A DNA stretch of 41,632 nt from JACQGD01 sp045628725 (GTDB lineage: Bacteria; Patescibacteriota; Saccharimonadia; Saccharimonadales; Saccharimonadaceae), in contig JAZQPT010000043.1 of the NCBI GenBank assembly GCA_045628725.1, positions 1 through 41,632 on the forward strand. Reading direction: 5' to 3'. Of the stretch, positions 8,560 through 17,229 are shown in pieces. Within the stretch, counting starts at the first letter, position 1; each line of letters begins with the position of its first letter. The notes under the pieces are model-generated. The model worked only from the letters and a program-made list of their open reading frames with translations, was not told the origin of the DNA and made no database searches. A program made the position numbers and the translations under genes.

Positions 8560-9285
8560 TTATAATCCCCCTTTATTCCCTGCACGAGCAGTAAATTCAA
8601 ACTTATTAACTGCACAGTAATCTTTGACCGAATTTTCATCACTTGGTGGCTTACACGAGGCATCAACGCTCGATATCATTCCATCAGCTGTAGTGGTGGT
8701 GCCAAGTGACAATGGATCATTCGTACCAATCTGGAGCGTCACGTAATACAGTCCCTGCTGCAAGACAGTGTCCTGGGCAACCTCTTTTATTAAAAGTGAA
8801 TGAATTGCAATATCGCGTTCGCCGTCGACAATCAACTCTGTTGCATCAGACTGAACAACTTTTTTCTCTCTGTTAGCGCAATAGGATTTACTTTTATCGT
8901 CAACCTTTACGAAACGAAGTATGTCGTCTCCTGTTTCATACTCATTTACAGGAGTGTTCATATATTTTCCGGTGTTCCAGAGATAGCTCTTTTGCCCTGT
9001 ACATATCCTGCCTCCGGCTATATCTGTACTGTCTGGAGCACGCATCTGAATAAAGTCACCGCCTTCACTCGCAATCACTAATGGACTTGATGAGTTAAGC
9101 GACGATTGAATATCCTGACTCAATGACGAGCCAAGCTGATTAACTTGTTTGAGCGTCACCCCTTTGGTATATATATTCGCCATCTGAATAGCTGTCATGG
9201 TAATCGCAATTAATAGCATAGAGACAAATGCCATCGCCAAAGTGAGTTCAATTATTGTAAATCCTTTACTACGCAGCTGGCTCAT
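8560..9285 (-). CDS. Prepilin-type minor pilin (PilW/GspJ-like)
   Basis: 241 residues with a class III prepilin signal: RSKG cleaved before FTIIEL, with Glu at +5, then a hydrophobic helix to about residue 35. After the N-terminal helix the globular part contains several Cys, Asp and Ser residues. It should be processed by the PilD-like peptidase encoded nearby. The gene overlaps the preceding PilV-like gene by 17 bases, which suggests coupled translation. PilW or GspJ-like identity rests on position in the cluster and size and is less certain than the pilin call. Confidence 0.8.
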   Translation of the reverse strand: MSQLRSKGFTIIELTLAMAFVSMLLIAITMTAIQMANIYTKGVTLKQVNQLGSSLSQDIQSSLNSSSPLVIASEGGDFIQMRAPDSTDIAGGRICTGQKSYLWNTGKYMNTPVNEYETGDDILRFVKVDDKSKSYCANREKKVVQSDATELIVDGERDIAIHSLLIKEVAQDTVLQQGLYYVTLQIGTNDPLSLGTTTTADGMISSVDASCKPPSDENSVKDYCAVNKFEFTARAGNKGGL

Positions 9286-9847
9286 ATAACCTCACAATCG
9301 TTCCCAGTGTTGTTGGAACGGCACTACCGGGTGTAGACCAACACGCTCTAATATGGAAATCATAAAAATTGTTACCAGCAGATTCGACAGCTTGTATCCA
9401 AATACCCTCGGCTGCCGGAGCAGCCGTATCGTATCGTATCTTGGCATACGTCGCAGGATTATTACTTGAGGGCATAATAAAGTTTGACGTTGCTATCTTT
9501 TTGGTATCGATGGCAAATCCGCTAATCGGGACAGTGCACGTACCGCCAGTAACAATAGTGTCAAAACTACTCGCCGCTATAACCTTTTTGGCGGTAATTG
9601 ATTGCCAGAGTGTCGTAGGGGTTCCATTCTTTCCATAGTCTGCCACATATGCTTGATTCAAATATCGTAGCGCCTCCGCTTGAGTATCCATCTGTTGTCG
9701 TACGAGGTTCACTTCAAGGGATCGCTGCGCGAGCGCCGTACCTTGATTCATGATTGATATACCGCCCACGGCAATAAGGCTGAATACGGCTATAGCAAAA
9801 AGAACCTCAATGATAGTGTCGCCTCGCTGGCTTTTCGACACTAACAT
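9269..9847 (-). CDS. Prepilin-type minor pilin (PilV/GspI-like)
   Basis: 192 residues. The prepilin cleavage motif is QRG before DTIIEV, with Glu at +5. The +1 residue is Asp rather than the usual Phe or Met. The hydrophobic helix runs to about residue 32, followed by an amphipathic helix (RSLEVNLVRQQMDTQ) and a globular domain with two cysteines that could form a disulfide. It overlaps both neighbours (7 bases upstream, 17 bases downstream). PilV/GspI-like assignment is inferred from gene order. Confidence 0.8.
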   Translation of the reverse strand: MLVSKSQRGDTIIEVLFAIAVFSLIAVGGISIMNQGTALAQRSLEVNLVRQQMDTQAEALRYLNQAYVADYGKNGTPTTLWQSITAKKVIAASSFDTIVTGGTCTVPISGFAIDTKKIATSNFIMPSSNNPATYAKIRYDTAAPAAEGIWIQAVESAGNNFYDFHIRACWSTPGSAVPTTLGTIVRLYEPAA

Positions 9848-10602
9848 CCCTCGACTCCTGCTCGCTGGTAGACACCACTAGCGTTTGCAGCCCTAGGGGC
9901 GACAATTACCGTCTGCTGAGCCCCGGCAAGTGGCACGGGTGATGTTATACAAGCCTGCAGAGAACGATCCTTGCTAGCCTGGGTGATAATCTTCCCATTC
10001 CAATCGTCGGTTACTTCGTTAACAACATACGAACTAATCATACCGCTCACTGGAGAACGTATTATTGCTAAGGTAAACGAGTCATCCGACCCATCTGCAG
10101 TTCCCACTAATTTAATTCTCGAATCCCAACCAAGCTCCCTGGCATCCGAGTTGTCACCTGCGGTGTCAGCTTGTTTTAGCGATATAATCTTAGCGCCCGC
10201 ACCCGTCAAAGCTTCAATGTCGGTCGTAGCAGCCTCAAGCACTTCTTGATTTATGTCATACGCCACGATGTTCGATGTAGAAATTTGAGTACCACTAGCT
10301 ACCTGTACAAGGCGACCAATAATAATACAGTCTGTCGTCCCTCTGTAGTTATCGGCCGTAGTGCTGATAGTCGGAGCCGCGCTTCCGCACGTCCACTGGG
10401 AATTGCGCTGACTATTTACATTAGAACTAAGGTTGTATTGCGACTGGATAAGGCTTACAAACGAGTTGACGCTATCTTTATAACGCTGCTGATTGATACT
10501 CGTATTAACACCAGCTAACATCCCACCTAATAACAAGGCCGTAACTGCGAGAAACAGTATTACCTCGATGACCGTAAATCCTTTTTGATTTTGGCTGCCC
10601 AT
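9841..10602 (-). CDS. Prepilin-type minor pilin (FimT/GspH-like)
   Basis: 253 residues. The prepilin motif is NQKG before FTVIEVILF with Glu at +5, and the helix runs to about residue 32. The C-terminal globular domain contains four cysteines, enough for two disulfides. It is the first of four consecutive pilin-like genes (H-, V-, W- and X-like order), the usual order of a tip-priming set. It starts 50 bases after the prepilin peptidase gene and overlaps the next gene by seven bases. Confidence 0.8.
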   Translation of the reverse strand: MGSQNQKGFTVIEVILFLAVTALLLGGMLAGVNTSINQQRYKDSVNSFVSLIQSQYNLSSNVNSQRNSQWTCGSAAPTISTTADNYRGTTDCIIIGRLVQVASGTQISTSNIVAYDINQEVLEAATTDIEALTGAGAKIISLKQADTAGDNSDARELGWDSRIKLVGTADGSDDSFTLAIIRSPVSGMISSYVVNEVTDDWNGKIITQASKDRSLQACITSPVPLAGAQQTVIVAPRAANASGVYQRAGVEGC

Positions 10603-10652
10603 TTGGGGTTATTATAGCACAAGCAGTTCAGCAAATCGATATTAAACGTCTG

Positions 10653-11549
10653 TTATATAAGAACTATATTGAGGTACCAGTCCAGGATAGAATGGCCAAA
10701 TATTCCGGCAATCATCCAGCCACCAATTAACATCGGTCCAAAAGGGACATGTGAAGTGCGAGTCAATTTTTTACTCAGCATACCGGGTACTACCAGTAGT
10801 GTTCCGATGATATTCGCGAGGAAAAGTGCGAGTAACGCCAACTTCCAATCTGCCAGTAGTAAAGCCAATGCCACTCCTAATTTGACATCACCAAATCCTA
10901 CCCAAGCACCCTTAGAAATAACATAGAGCAGTAGATAAAGACCACTCAGCGCACATAATGCCCCCACGCAACTTGCCAGAGCAAACAGCGGCGCTGGATC
11001 GCTAATAATAGTGAGTGCCGCGTAGATACCACCGAGTCCGATTAGCGGAAAGACAATGACGTCAGGTAGCAGGAACCATTTAGCATCGTAAGCGAGCAAG
11101 ATGGACATGCCTACTCCTGCGACAAGCCATATCACCAACTGTGCGACAGCCAGTGACGTCGTCAGCTCGTACGGCCACCATGTATACGATACGACGAAGA
11201 ATGTTGCCACCCCGATCTCCATCAGCGGCTCGAAGTATCCTATAGGCGCGTGACAGTATCGGCACTTCCCTTTTAACAATAGCCAGCTAGCTAATGGAAG
11301 GAGGTCGTACCAAGCAAGTGTATGACGACAGTTCAAGCACTGTGAACGATCATCTTTCGTACTCTTGCCTAGAAGCGACTCTAGTCGTTTGTATTCTTTT
11401 TTATCTACCTTCTCGCCGTAGGCAATATCTTCTTTTAGCTGCTTTGCCCGCAGTCGCCATACCTGAGCACCGGCAAAACTACCGAGCATTAGCCCAAATA
11501 AGACAAGGGCAAGATATATTATCACTTCGTTCATACTGCCATCTATCAT
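10653..11549 (-). CDS. pilD: Prepilin leader peptidase / N-methyltransferase
   Basis: Cleaves prepilins after the conserved Gly and methylates the new N-terminus, at the inner face of the membrane. 298 residues, normal for the family. The N-terminal methyltransferase domain has the zinc-binding pairs Cys71-x2-Cys74 and Cys96-x2-Cys99. The peptidase (A24) domain has both catalytic aspartates, Asp155 (AYDAKWFLLPD) and Asp221 (GFGDVKLG). About seven hydrophobic segments are visible. The start could be the first ATG or MNEVII five codons later. It follows the pilin terminator, so it probably has its own promoter, and leads into the minor pilins. Confidence 0.93.
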   Translation of the reverse strand: MIDGSMNEVIIYLALVLFGLMLGSFAGAQVWRLRAKQLKEDIAYGEKVDKKEYKRLESLLGKSTKDDRSQCLNCRHTLAWYDLLPLASWLLLKGKCRYCHAPIGYFEPLMEIGVATFFVVSYTWWPYELTTSLAVAQLVIWLVAGVGMSILLAYDAKWFLLPDVIVFPLIGLGGIYAALTIISDPAPLFALASCVGALCALSGLYLLLYVISKGAWVGFGDVKLGVALALLLADWKLALLALFLANIIGTLLVVPGMLSKKLTRTSHVPFGPMLIGGWMIAGIFGHSILDWYLNIVLI

Positions 11550-11590
11550 ATCAGTTAATTCTACGCTTACGAAATTATTCTAATGCTAAA

Positions 11591-11622
11591 AATAAAACCA
11601 CGCGCATTTATTCTGCGCGTGG
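11591..11622 (-). terminator. Terminator of the major pilin gene
   Basis: Nine-base-pair G+C-rich stem (11598-11606 with 11614-11622) and a seven-base loop. It is followed leftward by TTTTATTTTT, a good intrinsic terminator 20 bases after the pilin stop. Confidence 0.9.
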
Positions 11623-11642
11623 CTTCAAGGTACTTAGATAGT

Positions 11643-12146
11643 TTATTTGTTATCTAGACAATAGAACGATGTTTGGTTCTCAAGTTTCATGCGCAGTGCA
11701 AAGTTTCGATTTCCGGCACCTGTCGATACAACAGCACCATCATCACCACATAGACGACCAGGATTATAAGCGATTTTGTTTACTGTATCGCTGTCGTCTG
11801 GCAGGACATCAGGGCCTGCAACAAAATTGTAAGGACCCTTAGAAGGATCGGAGAAAGACTCTCCAGCAATAGAACCTGATCCATCTAGATATTTCGTAAC
11901 AAAGCCAGAACCCGCTTGGATAAATTGTGCACTATCCGGTAGCCTGCCGCGGTTAGACGACTGGTAGTTTGTTATTTGTGTTGATACGCGACCAAGGTCG
12001 TCGCGGCGTTGAGTGTCACGTTGGCTCTTTTGGAGCTGAGGAAGTGCAATAAATACCATTAGGAATATCAATGCTGCGATCGCGAGTACTAATACAACTT
12101 CGATGATCGTAAATCCTTTTTGTTTATTTGTATGTGGGACGTTCAT
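11643..12146 (-). CDS. pilA: Major type IV pilin candidate
   Basis: A short leader MNVPHTNKQKG precedes FTIIEVVLVL, with Glu at +5, the textbook prepilin signal. The alpha-1 helix is long and runs through RDTQRRDDLGRVSTQITNYQ. The globular head is about 110 residues and has two cysteines near the C-terminus (RLCGDDG and SFYCLDNK), the usual pilin disulfide loop. I chose the ATG at 12146 because AAGGGTGG lies eight bases before it; an upstream GTG (12158) would add four residues. The gene has its own candidate promoter and strong terminator, so it can be expressed apart from the rest, as expected for the main pilus subunit. Confidence 0.88.
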   Translation of the reverse strand: MNVPHTNKQKGFTIIEVVLVLAIAALIFLMVFIALPQLQKSQRDTQRRDDLGRVSTQITNYQSSNRGRLPDSAQFIQAGSGFVTKYLDGSGSIAGESFSDPSKGPYNFVAGPDVLPDDSDTVNKIAYNPGRLCGDDGAVVSTGAGNRNFALRMKLENQTSFYCLDNK

Positions 12147-12195
12147 TAAGATTTCCACCCTTTCTTATGAGCAATTATTACTTGCGTGTTTTACG

Positions 12196-12223
12196 CTTAT
12201 GCTAATCTTATCCTAGTTGTCAA
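12196..12223 (-). promoter_or_regulatory. Candidate promoter for pilA
   Basis: A perfect TTGACA (12218-12223) is followed after 16 bases by CATAAG (12196-12201), a weak -10. Together with the terminator after pilA it suggests a separate monocistronic transcript. Confidence 0.5.
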
Positions 12224-12236
12224 TCTCTGTCCAGTA

Positions 12237-13448
12237 TTAAATATTCATCGTTCCGACAAGTGAATATATCGGTAGCAAGATAGCCGCAACCATACTTCCC
12301 GCTGATACCGCAAGGACAACCATAAGGACCGGTTCGATCAATGTGGATATAGTACGAATCTGTTCATCTAACTCGTCTTCGTACACTTTTGCCGTCTTAC
12401 CCATCATCTCTGCCATCTGACCCGATTGCTCACCAATCTTGATCATCTGAGGTACGAGAGCAGGAATGTAATCCTCAGGCTTGAGAGCTACAGATAGTGA
12501 CTTACCACCCTTAACCTGCTCTGCTGCTCTATCGATACCGTCACTAATCACGACATTATTTACCGCTTCGCTACTAATTTGCAACATATCAAGCATCGCG
12601 ACGCCTGTATCAAGAAGCGTCTCGGCCGTACGCGCAAAGCGAGCCATATAAAGCCGGCGATACAAACCCTTAAACAAAGGGACATTCAGCTTTATCGTCG
12701 CTACCATCCGTATGCCGCTTTCAGTCTTTGTATACTGAATAAAGAAATATCCAAGCGCTACAGACACAATAATAATCAGCAGCCAGTAATCTATAATGAC
12801 CTTCGAACCAGTTACCATAGCGGCCGTGATGAACGGTAGCTGTTGATTTAAGTCTTCGTACAATTTCTCTACTTGTGGGACGACAGTGATCAACATAAAC
12901 CCAAGTACTGCAATAATCACGACGAGTACAATAACCGGATACGTCATCGCACCACGTATCTTTGATAAAGTAGCCGCATCTTTTTCTTGCTGATCTGCGA
13001 CACGCTGCAGTGCCGTATCGAGCGTACCGGACGCTTCACCAACAGATACGAGCGCAAGGAATAGTTTGTCGAACACTTCAGGATGACGAGCAAACGAATC
13101 ATGAAGAGTATTACCGCCTTCAACTGATTCAATCACATCTTGTACAATCGCCCTCATTCGTTTGTTCTGTGTTTGATCAAGTACGGTACGTAGGCTCTGT
13201 GAAAGCGGAAGTCCTGCACCTACCAGCGTTGCAAGTTGCCGTGTAAAAACAAGGCGGTCTTTTGTTGTGAGTCGATTTGTAAGTTTATCAAAGAATGAAC
13301 CGTTTTCCTGTAATTCTTCGATCTTGAGAGGTGAATAACCCTGAGCAATTAAAAGCTTCGCGGCCGCACGCTCAGACTCGGCTGACACTGTCGCCTTTAC
13401 TACTTTATTTGTCGCACTATCTTTTGCTTCATAGTTAAACTTGCGCAT
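12237..13448 (-). CDS. pilC: Type IV pilus inner-membrane platform protein
   Basis: 403 residues, the standard length of PilC/GspF. The N-terminal region is soluble. Two repeated T2SF domains follow, the first with FTRQLATLVGAGLPLSQSL (about 69-190) and the second with FARTAETLLDTGVAMLDML (about 270-395). There are three membrane helices (about 167-190, 215-240, 372-395). It is the platform on which the PilB and PilT motors act. It starts two bases after the pilT stop, with GAGGAT as ribosome site, so pilB-pilT-pilC are cotranscribed. Confidence 0.95.
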   Translation of the reverse strand: MRKFNYEAKDSATNKVVKATVSAESERAAAKLLIAQGYSPLKIEELQENGSFFDKLTNRLTTKDRLVFTRQLATLVGAGLPLSQSLRTVLDQTQNKRMRAIVQDVIESVEGGNTLHDSFARHPEVFDKLFLALVSVGEASGTLDTALQRVADQQEKDAATLSKIRGAMTYPVIVLVVIIAVLGFMLITVVPQVEKLYEDLNQQLPFITAAMVTGSKVIIDYWLLIIIVSVALGYFFIQYTKTESGIRMVATIKLNVPLFKGLYRRLYMARFARTAETLLDTGVAMLDMLQISSEAVNNVVISDGIDRAAEQVKGGKSLSVALKPEDYIPALVPQMIKIGEQSGQMAEMMGKTAKVYEDELDEQIRTISTLIEPVLMVVLAVSAGSMVAAILLPIYSLVGTMNI

Positions 13449-13450
13449 GA

Positions 13451-14521
13451 TTATCCTCGCATTAACCTTTCAAACTCTGTTAGATCCACAGCAAAACTGC
13501 GTGCATCGTCATAAGTTACTGTTCCATTTTGCACAAGCCCAGCAAGGGTTCGGTCCATCGTCTGCATCCCCTGATCTGCACCCGTTTGAATAACGGCGTC
13601 GAGTTGGTGGCTTTTACCTTCACGAATAATATTTCGCACCGCCGGATCGGCAATAAGGATCTCTGAAGCAACGACACGTCCGCCGCCAATTGCCGGCACG
13701 AGGCGCTGCGAACAAATCGCCATCAAGATATTAGACAGCTGCGCACGAATTTGCGGCTGCTGATGAGGAGGAAACACGTCAATCATACGGTCAATACTTT
13801 GAGCGGCACTGTTTGTGTGTAGTGATGCAAAAACCAAGTGGCCCGTCTCTGCAATGGTGATTGCCGCGCTGATCGTCTCGAGGTCACGCATCTCGCCAAT
13901 CAGAACAACGTCCGGGTCTTGACGAAGACTTGAGCGAAGCGCTGCCGAGAAACTATAGGTATCATAATGAATTTCTCGCTGAACAACAACGGATTTTTTT
14001 GACTTATGAGTAAATTCAATCGGGTCTTCGATGGTGATAATGTGCTGTGCTTTTTCCTCGTTTATCTTATCGATAAGTGCGGCAAGTGTTGTTGATTTTC
14101 CTGAACCCGTTGGCCCCGTTACTAGTACGAGTCCGCGCGGATACTGTGCAAAGTTCATCACCGCTTGAGGCATACCCAGTTCGGAAATTGTCTTGATTTC
14201 ATTTGGTATAAGACGGAGTGCTGCAGCCAAGTTGCCGCGTTCATGATAGGCATTAACACGGAAACGGCCAAGCGTACCAAATGCAAAACTAAAATCGAAT
14301 TCTTTATCTTTATCAAGAATTTGCTGCTGGTCTTGATCGAGAATGGCAAAGATAAGCGATTCTACTGCAGGCTCATCAAGCGCATCATACCCTGCAATAG
14401 GCGTCAGCTCACCGTCGACACGTAGCATCGGTGGTAAACTTACCTGCAAGTGCAGATCAGAGGCTCGTCTGCGGACCACTTCTTCGAGTAATATTTCGAT
14501 TCTTAGTTCTTGATTTGTCAT
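13451..14521 (-). CDS. pilT: Type IV pilus retraction ATPase
   Basis: Hexameric cytoplasmic ATPase that drives pilus disassembly and twitching. 356 residues. Visible motifs: Walker A GPTGSGKST (136-144), Asp box TIEDPIEF (163-170), Walker B DPDVVLIGEMRD (202-213) and His box TGHLVFASLHTN (226-237). The PilT-specific motif AVRNIIREGK, near residue 296, separates it from PilB and supports a retraction role. It starts 18 bases after pilB. Its presence means pili here are probably dynamic. Confidence 0.96.
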   Translation of the reverse strand: MTNQELRIEILLEEVVRRRASDLHLQVSLPPMLRVDGELTPIAGYDALDEPAVESLIFAILDQDQQQILDKDKEFDFSFAFGTLGRFRVNAYHERGNLAAALRLIPNEIKTISELGMPQAVMNFAQYPRGLVLVTGPTGSGKSTTLAALIDKINEEKAQHIITIEDPIEFTHKSKKSVVVQREIHYDTYSFSAALRSSLRQDPDVVLIGEMRDLETISAAITIAETGHLVFASLHTNSAAQSIDRMIDVFPPHQQPQIRAQLSNILMAICSQRLVPAIGGGRVVASEILIADPAVRNIIREGKSHQLDAVIQTGADQGMQTMDRTLAGLVQNGTVTYDDARSFAVDLTEFERLMRG

Positions 14522-14539
14522 TTTTCCACCCTGTCTTTA

Positions 14540-16303
14540 TTATGCCGTATCCGCTGTTACGCGGTTTACTTCCTCGATTGTTGTAATACCCTGCAGCGCC
14601 TTGAGGTATCCATCTTGCCGCATAGTAATCATGCCCTGCTCGACAGCTTTACGCTGAATCGCCGATGTCGTTGCATGTTCTATGATTAACTGCTGGATGT
14701 CCTCGGTTACGTCCATGACTTCGTATAGTCCGGCGCGACCACTGTATCCCCTTGGGGTAGCAGGCGTATCTTTACCCTTGACTAGAGTATAAGCGTTTTG
14801 ACCCGCTAGAGGCAAGTCTTTATACCCCAAATCTTCTGAGATCTTTACGACATCTGCAGGCGTCTTTGGCAGTAGGTGTCCTACCGTTGCTAAAATATTC
14901 TGAGTTTCTACCGGTGAAGACTGGTATACATCCCGGCGCGCAGCCACCCTACGAACCAGTCGCTGACCGATGATCGTATTGACAGTACTGGCGATAAGGA
15001 ACGGCTCGATCTTCATATCAAGAAGACGCGGCAAAACGCCAGCAGCACTGTTTGTGTGCAGCGTGCTGAAAACGAGGTGCCCTGTAAGCGCTGCTTGCAC
15101 AGCAAGGTTTGCCGTTTCGTCATCACGAATCTCACCAACCATAACAACATCAGGGTCTTGACGAAGTATAGACCGAAGTCCGGTTGCAAACGTCAGACCT
15201 ACGTCACCATTTACCTGGATTTGATTGACGCCAGACATTTTATACTCAACAGGATCTTCTAAGGTAACAATATTAACTGCATCATCTTTAATCTCTTTAA
15301 TAAGTGCATAAAGACTAGTTGATTTACCCGAACCAGTTGGTCCAGATGTCAGTATCATTCCGTTTGGCTGACGGATACCCTTACGAATAGCTCGCAGGGC
15401 ACGTCCCGCATATCCCATGTCTTCAAGGTCAAATGAATTACCTGTTTTATCAAGCAAACGAATAACAACTTGCTCGCCCCAAACAACAGGACTAATAGCA
15501 ATACGTAGATCTACCTCTTTATTCGCAACTTTGATCGCAAATTGACCATCCTGAGGGACGCGGTGTTCATCAATTTTTAGGTTTGAGAGAATTTTGATAC
15601 GACTAACTAGTGCCGGCTCAATAGACTTTGGAAGTTGCATAATTTCACGCAGAACACCGTCGACGCGACATCGGATCTTGAGCGTTTCTTCAAGCGGTTC
15701 GATATGAATATCACTTGCGCGACTCTTGACTGCGTATTCGAGAATCGTACTAAGCGCGCGACTAATCGGCGAATCCTGCACGATTGTCTTTATTGATGAG
15801 TTTTCAGTTCTATCTGCGTCTTTTTCCGAAGCTTGAGCGGCAATATCAATTGTTGATAAATCAGTCTTGTACTGATCGAGTACATGACGGATTCCTGTCT
15901 CGGATGCCATGAACACTTTAATTGGTCGCTCTATACGATTCGCTAGGTAGTCTACCGCCTGGACGTTACTCGCATCCACCATAGCAACTGCTAGCCTATT
16001 TTGTACTTCAGCTAACGGAACCGCCATAAATCGCTCAGCCACATCTTCTGGTAAAAGATCCAGAACTGGCTGCGCAATAACACTGTTCGTTAAATTGACA
16101 TAAGGAACACCTGTGATCTGTGCGATTGCATGTGTTAACATCTCGTCATCAGTAATATGCTGTTCTGTTAACAGCGTCAGGAGTGGTTTACTTGTTGACG
16201 CCGCATCTTGCTTTGCCTTGTCCAGGACAGATGCTGCAACTAACCCCTCTTCAATAAGTAAACTGACGAGTTTATCTTGTATTTCAGGTGTTAGAAGTGC
16301 CAT
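14540..16303 (-). CDS. pilB: Type IV pilus extension ATPase
   Basis: 587 residues. An N-terminal MshEN-type domain (about 1-150) is followed by the N2 and motor domains. Walker A GPTGSGKST is at 321-329, Asp box LEDPVEY at 348-354, Walker B DPDVVMVGEIRD at 383-394 and His box TGHLVFSTLHTN at 408-419. Unlike most PilB/GspE proteins it lacks the C-terminal tetracysteine zinc site. The region after QRLVRRV has no cysteine, and an insert of about 50 residues (460-510) stands there instead. The MshEN domain often binds cyclic-di-GMP, but I cannot judge binding here. First of the three motor/platform genes. Confidence 0.95.
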   Translation of the reverse strand: MALLTPEIQDKLVSLLIEEGLVAASVLDKAKQDAASTSKPLLTLLTEQHITDDEMLTHAIAQITGVPYVNLTNSVIAQPVLDLLPEDVAERFMAVPLAEVQNRLAVAMVDASNVQAVDYLANRIERPIKVFMASETGIRHVLDQYKTDLSTIDIAAQASEKDADRTENSSIKTIVQDSPISRALSTILEYAVKSRASDIHIEPLEETLKIRCRVDGVLREIMQLPKSIEPALVSRIKILSNLKIDEHRVPQDGQFAIKVANKEVDLRIAISPVVWGEQVVIRLLDKTGNSFDLEDMGYAGRALRAIRKGIRQPNGMILTSGPTGSGKSTSLYALIKEIKDDAVNIVTLEDPVEYKMSGVNQIQVNGDVGLTFATGLRSILRQDPDVVMVGEIRDDETANLAVQAALTGHLVFSTLHTNSAAGVLPRLLDMKIEPFLIASTVNTIIGQRLVRRVAARRDVYQSSPVETQNILATVGHLLPKTPADVVKISEDLGYKDLPLAGQNAYTLVKGKDTPATPRGYSGRAGLYEVMDVTEDIQQLIIEHATTSAIQRKAVEQGMITMRQDGYLKALQGITTIEEVNRVTADTA

Positions 16304-16332
16304 ATATATTCCTATTTAAATTAGCGACCATG

Positions 16333-16551
16333 TTACTGATCACCAATGATGACCTCGACGGTTGGGTTGATTGCATCTGCATTAAAGACAGTACTGTCTG
16401 GCTGCTTGACGGACGATGATATTTCTTCAACTGTCTTTATTGTAACGTTTTCGGGCTTTGCATTACCCAATACTGCACTTGCAGCAAGGTAAGCAAACAA
16501 TAAACTCAACGAAGCAATTAATACAAGTGCTGCTATATCTGTTTTCTTCAT
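16333..16551 (-). CDS. Small single-pass membrane protein in pilus operon
   Basis: 72 residues. A transmembrane helix (about 7-29) is followed by a 40-residue extracytoplasmic tail. No family is recognised. Its ATG overlaps the stop of the PilO-like gene (ATGA), so it is translationally coupled and belongs to the pilM-N-O unit. Its position matches pilP of Gram-negative systems, but it is much shorter, lacks a lipobox, and no PilQ is present, so homology to PilP is not claimed. It may help hold the alignment complex together. Confidence 0.75.
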   Translation of the reverse strand: MKKTDIAALVLIASLSLLFAYLAASAVLGNAKPENVTIKTVEEISSSVKQPDSTVFNADAINPTVEVIIGDQ

Positions 16552-17228
16552 GGGCGAACCACCTCGTCTTTCAATTCAATTGTTTTTGCTGGCTCGTAAT
16601 AAGCATGTCCCATAACAGTCAATACACGTCGATTGTTCTGGCTCTCAACGGTTAAGTTTTCTATATTTATTGCTCGAATTGATCGCTCAAGTCGCAGTAG
16701 CACTTCGCGTAACGCATCGGTATTGTTAGCCTCTACAGACACTGCGAATGTAAAGTTAATGCGTGACGTTCCGTCGCTCGACACACTCGGTGCAGCTCCG
16801 TCGCCAGAATTTACCGGCTCAACCGACATCGTCTCAAGAGTCACACCATCAACACCGCTGATAAGCTTTGCTTGAAGTGATGATCCGAGTGCAGTGTCGT
16901 TCGCATCTGCAGGAAGGGCATCCAGCACTGACTGGATTGCATTGTCGTCATCATTCAACCTAACAGACCTCAACGCCTCATTTGTATTCAATACACGAAT
17001 ATTCTTTTCAAGCTCAGGTACGGCTTTAATATTTTCTACCAGTCGAGTCTGTGTTTCATTCTTCTTTGCGAGTACTTTGTTGTTAAAAATAATTCGCTGT
17101 CCTAGAAAAATAGTTATAACAATGGCAAACCCAACAACAACAGAAGCACCTGCTACCCATAGGAACATCATTTGATTAGCTCGAGTAATTTGCTGTCGCT
17201 TACGCATTCCTGCTACTTGCTTGTCCAT
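16548..17228 (-). CDS. pilO: PilO-like alignment complex protein
   Basis: 226 residues. A short cytoplasmic N-terminus, one transmembrane helix (about 19-43), a coiled-coil (about 48-85) and a C-terminal ferredoxin-like domain with a Ser/Gly/Asp-rich insert. This is the architecture of PilO, which pairs with PilN to link the cytoplasmic PilM ring and the pilus platform. It starts one base after the pilN stop and overlaps the next small gene. Sequence similarity in this family is low, so the call rests on architecture and position between pilN and pilB. Confidence 0.8.
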   Translation of the reverse strand: MDKQVAGMRKRQQITRANQMMFLWVAGASVVVGFAIVITIFLGQRIIFNNKVLAKKNETQTRLVENIKAVPELEKNIRVLNTNEALRSVRLNDDDNAIQSVLDALPADANDTALGSSLQAKLISGVDGVTLETMSVEPVNSGDGAAPSVSSDGTSRINFTFAVSVEANNTDALREVLLRLERSIRAINIENLTVESQNNRRVLTVMGHAYYEPAKTIELKDEVVRP

Positions 17229-17229
17229 G

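Noticed and set aside
16333..16551. Calling the small pilus-operon gene pilP
   Set aside because: It has no lipobox, is far shorter than PilP, and no PilQ is present.
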